Assembly: GCA_946624575.1 (NCBI GenBank)
Contig: CAMOSH010000016.1
Span: forward strand, 1 to 34,748
Reading direction: 5' to 3'
DNA: 34,748 nt
Source of the DNA: an uncultured Verrucomicrobiota bacterium
GTDB lineage: Bacteria; Verrucomicrobiota; Kiritimatiellia; RFP12; UBA3636
Of this stretch, positions 30,420 to 34,748 are shown piece by piece. The notes under the pieces were generated by a model that saw only the letters and a program-made list of their open reading frames with translations, did no database searches and had not been told where the DNA came from. Made by a program: the position numbers and the translations under genes. Every line of letters starts with the position of its first letter. Position 1 is the first letter of the stretch.

Positions 30420-31703
30420 CTAGAACTCCACCCCCACCGCTAACAGCGGAACTGCGGCGGCGCCGCCCTCCGGGGCCGCGCCGCCGTCGTTTTCGCGTGT
30501 GGCGGCGTGGCTGAACCCGGGTATCCGCTCGCCATCCAGCAGTTCGGCGGCGGTTTTTTCGACCGCGCGTCGATTGGCGCGCTCCGCAGCGTCGATTCCA
30601 CCGTAGATGCTTCCGGTGTACCAGGTCAGTTCGAAGAATGTCGATACCGAAAACAGCGCCCATTCGTCGCGCCGCGCCGTTTCGTACATAGCCCATCCGA
30701 AAAGGGCGTTGAGAAAAAGCGAACGTGTCGCGTTTCCCCACTCGCCAGCCCAGGCGTAGCCCAGTCCCGGCACGAGCCCGAGCGCTCCGCCAAGGCGCGG
30801 CGAGGCCGGTTTCCTCGCCTCGTGGGTTGCCAGCGTCCTAAGCGCCTCCTCGTCTCCGCGCAGAGTCATGCGCGCCTCGGAGGGCAGCCCTGCGCGGAGC
30901 CAGTTCCCCGCGGCGATTCGCCTGGCGCGCCGCGCTTCCGCCTCGTCTTGTCTCGTTTCTGCGAGAGTTTCCGCCCAGTCGGCCGCGCTGGCCCACTCTC
31001 GCATTCCTTCGGCGCGCAGCATCCTGAGCAGCGCGATTTCCGATTCGAGACCGGTACTCATCGCCGAATCAGCCTCCACCTTGTCCAGCACTCTGCCCAT
31101 GCCGCCGAATTCGCGGGCGCGCCAGTATGCGTCGGCCGCGCACAGAAGCATTGCCGCCCGATCGCCGGTGCGCTCGCGTGGCGTCTGCGATTCGGCGGCG
31201 CGCCATTGCCGTGCCGCGTCCAGCGCGTCGCCCTCGTCGGCGAAGTCGTCGGCCAGTGTCAGTTGCGGCGTAGGCAGCCAGAAATCGTGGTCGTCTACCG
31301 GATCCGGATGCTTCCAGGAACCGTCCGCGCCGCGCACGTACGGTCTGTCCGGCGCAGAAACCACAGGTTCGCGCACGAAGCGATCCGCCGTCATAGGAAA
31401 CCCAAGCAGTCCGTGCCTGCGCGACGCTTCCAGAAAATATTGCGAGCAGCTGGGTTCCAGTGCGCAGCGCGCACCGATTGCCGGCCCGATTACCGTCTTG
31501 TAGAATCCCGTCACGCGGCGCGACGCCCATCCGCCGATGCCGCCTCCGCCGTCGTTCGTTCGCATGCCGCGGTTTCTCGCAGCGCTGCCATCGGCTGTCG
31601 GCGTCACGTCGCACGTCGCCGCTTGCGTCGCCGCCAAGCCCGGCGCCGTTGTCAGGGCCACTGCCGCCGCAAGCGGCAGTGCCAACGTTTTGCTGAATGT
31701 CAT
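30420..31703 (-). CDS. Exported protein with YidD-like domain and C-terminal membrane-like module
   Basis: A 427-aa protein with a clear signal peptide (MTFSKTLALPLAAAVALTTA...). Residues about 60-110 match YidD, the membrane protein insertion efficiency factor: FYKTVIGPAIGARC (Cys80), then PSCSQY (84-89) and RRHGLLG. A helical, TPR-like middle region follows (about 155-300). The C-terminal region (about 305-385) has GLVPGLGYAWAGEWG and two hydrophobic stretches resembling TM2/DUF5683-type modules. Normal YidD is about 85 aa and stays at the cytoplasmic face; a secreted, fused version must do something else, perhaps in the outer membrane or periplasm. The start overlaps the stop of the LolA-like gene (ATGA). 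It is last of a three-gene secreted-protein operon. Confidence 0.8.
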   Translation of the reverse strand: MTFSKTLALPLAAAVALTTAPGLAATQAATCDVTPTADGSAARNRGMRTNDGGGGIGGWASRRVTGFYKTVIGPAIGARCALEPSCSQYFLEASRRHGLLGFPMTADRFVREPVVSAPDRPYVRGADGSWKHPDPVDDHDFWLPTPQLTLADDFADEGDALDAARQWRAAESQTPRERTGDRAAMLLCAADAYWRAREFGGMGRVLDKVEADSAMSTGLESEIALLRMLRAEGMREWASAADWAETLAETRQDEAEARRARRIAAGNWLRAGLPSEARMTLRGDEEALRTLATHEARKPASPRLGGALGLVPGLGYAWAGEWGNATRSLFLNALFGWAMYETARRDEWALFSVSTFFELTWYTGSIYGGIDAAERANRRAVEKTAAELLDGERIPGFSHAATRENDGGAAPEGGAAAVPLLAVGVEF

Positions 31704-32704
31704 GGCTTCGCGTTATTACCTGCGGCGCATGCTTTCCCGAATGCGGCCTCGGCGTCGAATGCGTCTGCCGGAAGCGCGGAATTCACGGCAATGCGCTCGA
31801 ATTTGGCCGTTGTGACCACTATTTGTCCGTTCGCGGTGGCGCTTGTTTCTATCTTTTGGAAAAGCACAATTCCGGGAAACGGCTCGATGGGCGAAAGAAA
31901 GCGCGTGGTGGATTTCGCGGAATCGGCCGAGCTTCCGCAACTTATGTCAACCGAGACGACGGTTCCGTTTTCGTCGAACGTCACCACGGCTTCCGCGTCG
32001 GCCGGCATCGTCGTTTCCCGCTTGAACGAGAACGCCACCGCTCGCGTCGCTACGCGCTTTCCGTCGCGTGCCGAGCCTTCGGAGGTTTTGAACTCTCCCG
32101 TCGCGCCGCATTCCGCGACTGCGGCCTCTCGGCCGCTTTCGGGATCCAGCGCGTAGAGAGTTTCCTCCGGGGATCCAGGCACGCTGCGGAGATTCGCCGC
32201 TTGAGTCGGGAGCTGCTCGGCGACCGGAAATGTCACCGGCTCGCGTTCTCCTTCCGCGGCGGTGCGGACGAATTTTCCGTCTATCACTGTGCGCCGCGCC
32301 TCCGGGGCCAGTCTTCTTGCGTCCAGTTTGCCGCCGCGTCCCCAGATGATTCTGGATATCGATTCGGGTGGCGTTTCGGCGATGCCTTCGATCCTGGCCG
32401 TCCTCCGTACGGTGCACGAAAGATTGGTCACTCCGGCATATCGCATCGCCACAGCCGCCAGGACGCGGTCCGGCGGAGCAGTCAGCTCCTGTGCCGACGC
32501 GGTTGCGCTGGCGATCGCCCCGCGCGCCGCAAACGCGGCGCATGCCGCAAGCGTCGCGACGAGGCTTGCGCGCTTTCCACCGGCCAATCCGGCTTGAGCG
32601 GCTTGCGCGATTGATTCGGCCCGCGAGACGAATTCGCGAAAAACGCCGCCGACGGCCCTGAGGGACCGTGGCGGCGCTTTTGGAAAATGCGCTTCGGCGC
32701 GCAT
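31700..32704 (-). CDS. LolA-like exported protein
   Basis: A protein of up to 334 aa. A long N-terminal region leads to a hydrophobic signal-like segment (ASLVATLAACAAFAARGAIA), then a mature domain with alternating strands: AMRYAGVTNLSCTVRRTAR at its start, IIWGRGGKLDARRL, and a C-terminal half rich in beta strands (VVTFDENGTVVSVDIS). The pattern recalls LolA/LppX-like lipoprotein carriers, whose fold binds acyl chains; the assignment is tentative. The ATG at 32704 is the first in frame; a TTG at about 32593 would give a normal signal peptide and may be the real start. It sits 20 bases after the small secreted protein gene and overlaps the YidD-like gene. Confidence 0.65.
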   Translation of the reverse strand: MRAEAHFPKAPPRSLRAVGGVFREFVSRAESIAQAAQAGLAGGKRASLVATLAACAAFAARGAIASATASAQELTAPPDRVLAAVAMRYAGVTNLSCTVRRTARIEGIAETPPESISRIIWGRGGKLDARRLAPEARRTVIDGKFVRTAAEGEREPVTFPVAEQLPTQAANLRSVPGSPEETLYALDPESGREAAVAECGATGEFKTSEGSARDGKRVATRAVAFSFKRETTMPADAEAVVTFDENGTVVSVDISCGSSADSAKSTTRFLSPIEPFPGIVLFQKIETSATANGQIVVTTAKFERIAVNSALPADAFDAEAAFGKACAAGNNAKP

Positions 32705-32724
32705 CTTCACGGACGTTGCGTCTC

Positions 32725-33009
32725 TCAATAGTACTGCTCGCCGGCCGTCTTGCGCAGATCGGCCGTCGTCACGCCGTTCCAGCCATCGACGCCGTTCCAG
32801 ATGGCACCGACGATGCCGACGAACGGGATGATCCGGATCCATTCGCGGAGTTCGAGGTTCTTGCCTTCGTTCCAGGCGGCGGCGGTGCGGATGCCGAAGC
32901 AGCAGCCCACAAGGCCACCGGAAATTCCGCCAGCATCGCGGGCGGCGGCGGTTTGCATGGTGGCGACGGCGACGAGTCCGGCCAGGCAGAGTGCGGTGAT
33001 TTTCTTCAT
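32725..33009 (-). CDS. Small exported protein, uncharacterised
   Basis: A 94-aa protein with a textbook signal peptide (MKKITALCLAGLVAVATMQT, cleavage likely after AAA at about 23). The mature part is a Gly-rich segment with two adjacent Cys (GGLVGCCFGI), a charged stretch (NEGKNLELREW) and a hydrophobic GIVGAIWNGVDGWNG segment, ending AGEQYY. I do not recognise a named family. It is the first gene of the LolA-like/YidD-like operon, with a promoter 102 bases upstream. The Gly-rich hydrophobic segments suggest membrane or outer-membrane association (inference). Confidence 0.8.
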   Translation of the reverse strand: MKKITALCLAGLVAVATMQTAAARDAGGISGGLVGCCFGIRTAAAWNEGKNLELREWIRIIPFVGIVGAIWNGVDGWNGVTTADLRKTAGEQYY

Positions 33010-33110
33010 TTTGCGATGTTTCGCGTGTGGATGTTTTTTGTTTTGCCCTACTGCGTAGGCAACCCGCCGACGCAAGGCACCGTGGCGGTCATACCGCCGT
33101 GACGGGCGGA

Positions 33111-33139
33111 ATGCTACCACGCTCTCCTCTCGCGTGCAA
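33111..33139 (-). promoter_or_regulatory. Promoter of the small secreted protein operon
   Basis: Minus strand TTGCAC (33139-33134), 17-bp spacer, TAGCAT (33116-33111), followed by TCCGCCCG. It is divergent from the metY promoter, with 17 bases between the two -35 boxes. Confidence 0.55.
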
Positions 33140-33156
33140 GCGGCGCAAAACAATTC

Positions 33157-33186
33157 TTGCCCGTGAATGCCGCGACCTGCTATGAT
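33157..33186 (+). promoter_or_regulatory. Promoter of metY
   Basis: TTGCCC (33157-33162), 18-bp spacer, TATGAT (33181-33186). The leader of about 75 bases before the ATG shows no SAM riboswitch that I can recognise. Confidence 0.55.
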
Positions 33187-33267
33187 TCGCCCCGGCGTTC
33201 GTCCCGGAGTCCCAAAAAAAATCCGGTTTCCCGTCACGACGTTACAAACATCGAAATCCCTCAAGCC

Positions 33268-34539
33268 ATGAAATTGAAACCAGACACCATTTGCATTCAG
33301 GGCGGTTGGAAGCCCAAGAATGGAGAGCCTCGCCAGCTCCCCATCTACCAAAGCACGACGTGGCGCTACTCCACGAGCGAGGAGATGGGCAGGCTCTTCG
33401 ACTTGGAGCAGGCCGGCTATTTCTACACCCGACTCCAGAATCCGACCAATGACGTAGTGGCCGACAAGATTCGCGAACTTGAAGGTGGCGTCGGCGCGAT
33501 GCTCACCTCGTCCGGTCAGGCCGCCAATTTCTATGCCTTGTTCAATATCGCCGGCGCCGGCGACCATGTCCTTTCCACCGCCGCGATCTACGGCGGCACT
33601 TCCAACCTCTTCACCGTCACCATGAAGAAGATGGGCATAGAGGTGGAGCTGGTTGATCAGGATCTTCCGGAGGAGGAGCTGGCCGGAAAGTTCCGCCCCA
33701 ACACCAAGGCGTTCTTCGGCGAAACCTTGACAAATCCTGGCGTCCGGGTTCTCGACATCGAGAAGTTCGCCCGTCTCGCACATTCGCATGGCGTTCCGCT
33801 CGTGGTGGACAATACTTTCCCCACGCCGATAAACTGCCGTCCGTTCGAATGGGGCGCCGACATCGTGACCCATTCCACCACCAAGTACATGGACGGGCAC
33901 GCTGCTCAGACTGGCGGCGTCATCGTCGATGGCGGCACTTTCGACTGGGACGCCCATGCCGACAAGTTTCCGGGACTGACCACGCCGGACGATTCCTATC
34001 ATGGACTCACATACACGAAGAAGTTCGGAAAGCTCGCGTACACGACGAAGCTGGTCGCGCAGTTGATGCGCGATTTGGGGTCTCAGGCGTCGCCATTCAG
34101 TTCGTTCCTCCTCAATCTCGGTCTTGAAACGCTTCACCTCCGCATGCCGCGCCACTGCGAAAACGCACTCAAGGTCGCGCAATTCCTGAAGAGCCGCCCC
34201 GAAGTTGATTGGGTCAACTATCCCGGACTTCCAGACAGTCCCGACCACGCCTTGGCACTCAAGTACATGCCCAATGGCACATGCGGCGTTATCGCTTTCG
34301 CCCTGAAGGGCACCCGCGAACAGGCTGGCGCCTTCATTGACAGGCTAAAGTTCGTAAGCATCGAGACACATGTCGCCGACAGTCGCACCTGCGTTCTGCA
34401 TCCGGCGAGCCATACCCACAGGCAGCTCACTTCCGAACAGCTTGCGGCGGCCGGCATCCCGGAGGGCCTCATTCGTCTTTCCGTTGGACTGGAGGCCTCC
34501 GACGACATTATCGCCGACTTGACGCAGGCCTTCGGCTAG
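33268..34539 (+). CDS. metY: O-acetylhomoserine sulfhydrylase (aminocarboxypropyltransferase)
   Basis: A 423-aa PLP enzyme of the Cys/Met metabolism family that makes homocysteine from O-acetylhomoserine and sulfide. The PLP lysine is Lys206 in HSTTKYMDGH, the ring-stacking Tyr lies in YFYTRLQNPT (51-60), and Asp181 in VVDNTF binds the pyridine nitrogen. The C-terminal SVGLEASDDIIADL is typical. Length (about 425) and the N-terminal IQGGW segment favour the OAH sulfhydrylase branch over cystathionine synthases/lyases (about 390). The ATG at 33268 was taken over a longer frame because the latter would begin upstream of the -10 box. Shine-Dalgarno is weak. A strong terminator follows about 50 bases downstream. 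Confidence 0.93.
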   Translation: MKLKPDTICIQGGWKPKNGEPRQLPIYQSTTWRYSTSEEMGRLFDLEQAGYFYTRLQNPTNDVVADKIRELEGGVGAMLTSSGQAANFYALFNIAGAGDHVLSTAAIYGGTSNLFTVTMKKMGIEVELVDQDLPEEELAGKFRPNTKAFFGETLTNPGVRVLDIEKFARLAHSHGVPLVVDNTFPTPINCRPFEWGADIVTHSTTKYMDGHAAQTGGVIVDGGTFDWDAHADKFPGLTTPDDSYHGLTYTKKFGKLAYTTKLVAQLMRDLGSQASPFSSFLLNLGLETLHLRMPRHCENALKVAQFLKSRPEVDWVNYPGLPDSPDHALALKYMPNGTCGVIAFALKGTREQAGAFIDRLKFVSIETHVADSRTCVLHPASHTHRQLTSEQLAAAGIPEGLIRLSVGLEASDDIIADLTQAFG

Positions 34540-34592
34540 CGTCAATTCGAGCTGTTTTGCGCCCGGTAGGGTTGCTTGTCGTCCATCGTCTA

Positions 34593-34629
34593 CCCGGCGT
34601 GGTCATCAAGACCACGCCGGGGTCTTTTT
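34593..34629 (+). terminator. Rho-independent terminator after metY
   Basis: An 11-bp perfect stem CCCGGCGTGGT/ACCACGCCGGG with loop CATCAAG, then GTCTTTTT. The remaining bases to 34748 hold no gene or element I can support. Confidence 0.9.
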
Positions 34630-34748
34630 CCGCACTCTCGCGGTGACGATGCGCCAATACTAGCGAAAACGAAAAGACAAGGGCTCGCGCACTGCGCGGG
34701 CCTCATTTTCAATGCAGAGGCGCAAAGCCGCAAAGGGGCGGCGAACTC

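Noticed and set aside
29086-33119. Shared 13-mer GCGGAATGCTACC near 29090 and 33108 as one regulatory element
   Set aside because: In the first place it overlaps a weak plus-strand -10 box and in the second a minus-strand -10 box, so the contexts do not match; two copies may be chance.
33187-33267. SAM riboswitch in the metY leader
   Set aside because: The 81-base leader lacks the conserved helices; only a small CCGGA/TCCGG hairpin is visible.

Overview
This is a GC-rich bacterial chromosomal segment encoding about 22 proteins, tmRNA and two tRNAs. Lipid A genes (lpxA, lpxB, fabZ), an AsmA-like protein and a LolA-like protein indicate a Gram-negative envelope. The gene mix (uncharacterised secreted proteins, sugar isomerases, GH94 phosphorylase, XylR-type regulator, DUF1538-PII pair) suggests the Planctomycetes-Verrucomicrobia-Lentisphaerae group, perhaps Kiritimatiellae. 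That placement is inference, since no 16S or marker set is present. TGA is used as an ordinary stop. No phage, transposase or CRISPR genes were recognised.

Layout. 1-480: a coding-like remnant with an in-frame TGA. 507-5211 (minus): a sugar operon of mutarotase-like DUF4432, FucI-like isomerase, FGGY kinase and class II aldolase. Its first three genes are joined by ATGA overlaps, and it starts from a TTGACA-16-TATGCT promoter with a 21-bp-spaced direct repeat just upstream. 5317-6618 (minus): an AAA/DUF4143 ATPase with three 33-bp-spaced repeats upstream of its promoter. 6869-8164 (plus): a XylR-type regulator whose 3' end overlaps 7968-10136 (minus), an exported UGSC-like fusion protein; the overlap contains 36-bp tandem repeats read by both genes. 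10293-10642: tmRNA. 10718-12918 (plus): DUF1538 membrane protein and a double PII protein. 12974-18953 (minus): a chained operon of a secreted coiled-coil protein, thiC, a GH94 phosphorylase and lpxB. 19052-19213 (minus): tRNA-Gly and tRNA-Lys. 19282-21198 (minus): AsmA-like protein. 21342-24332 (plus): fabZ, lpxA and an acyl-CoA synthetase. 24366-28582 (minus): gnd, an AI-2E family transporter, an ECF-like sigma factor and its putative membrane partner, all overlapping. 28727-29010: a 45-bp tandem array between gnd and rhaA. 29151-30407 (plus): rhaA. 30420-33009 (minus): three exported proteins, one with a YidD-like domain. 33268-34539 (plus): metY, followed by a strong terminator.

The genes serve carbohydrate catabolism, outer-membrane lipid synthesis, cofactor and sulfur metabolism, and translation quality control. 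Thirteen candidate promoters were placed by eye. Most share an unusual -35 hexamer beginning TTGC with 17-bp spacing, and three sit 7-8 bases before a start codon, implying leaderless mRNAs. Promoter and operator calls rest on pattern reading only.
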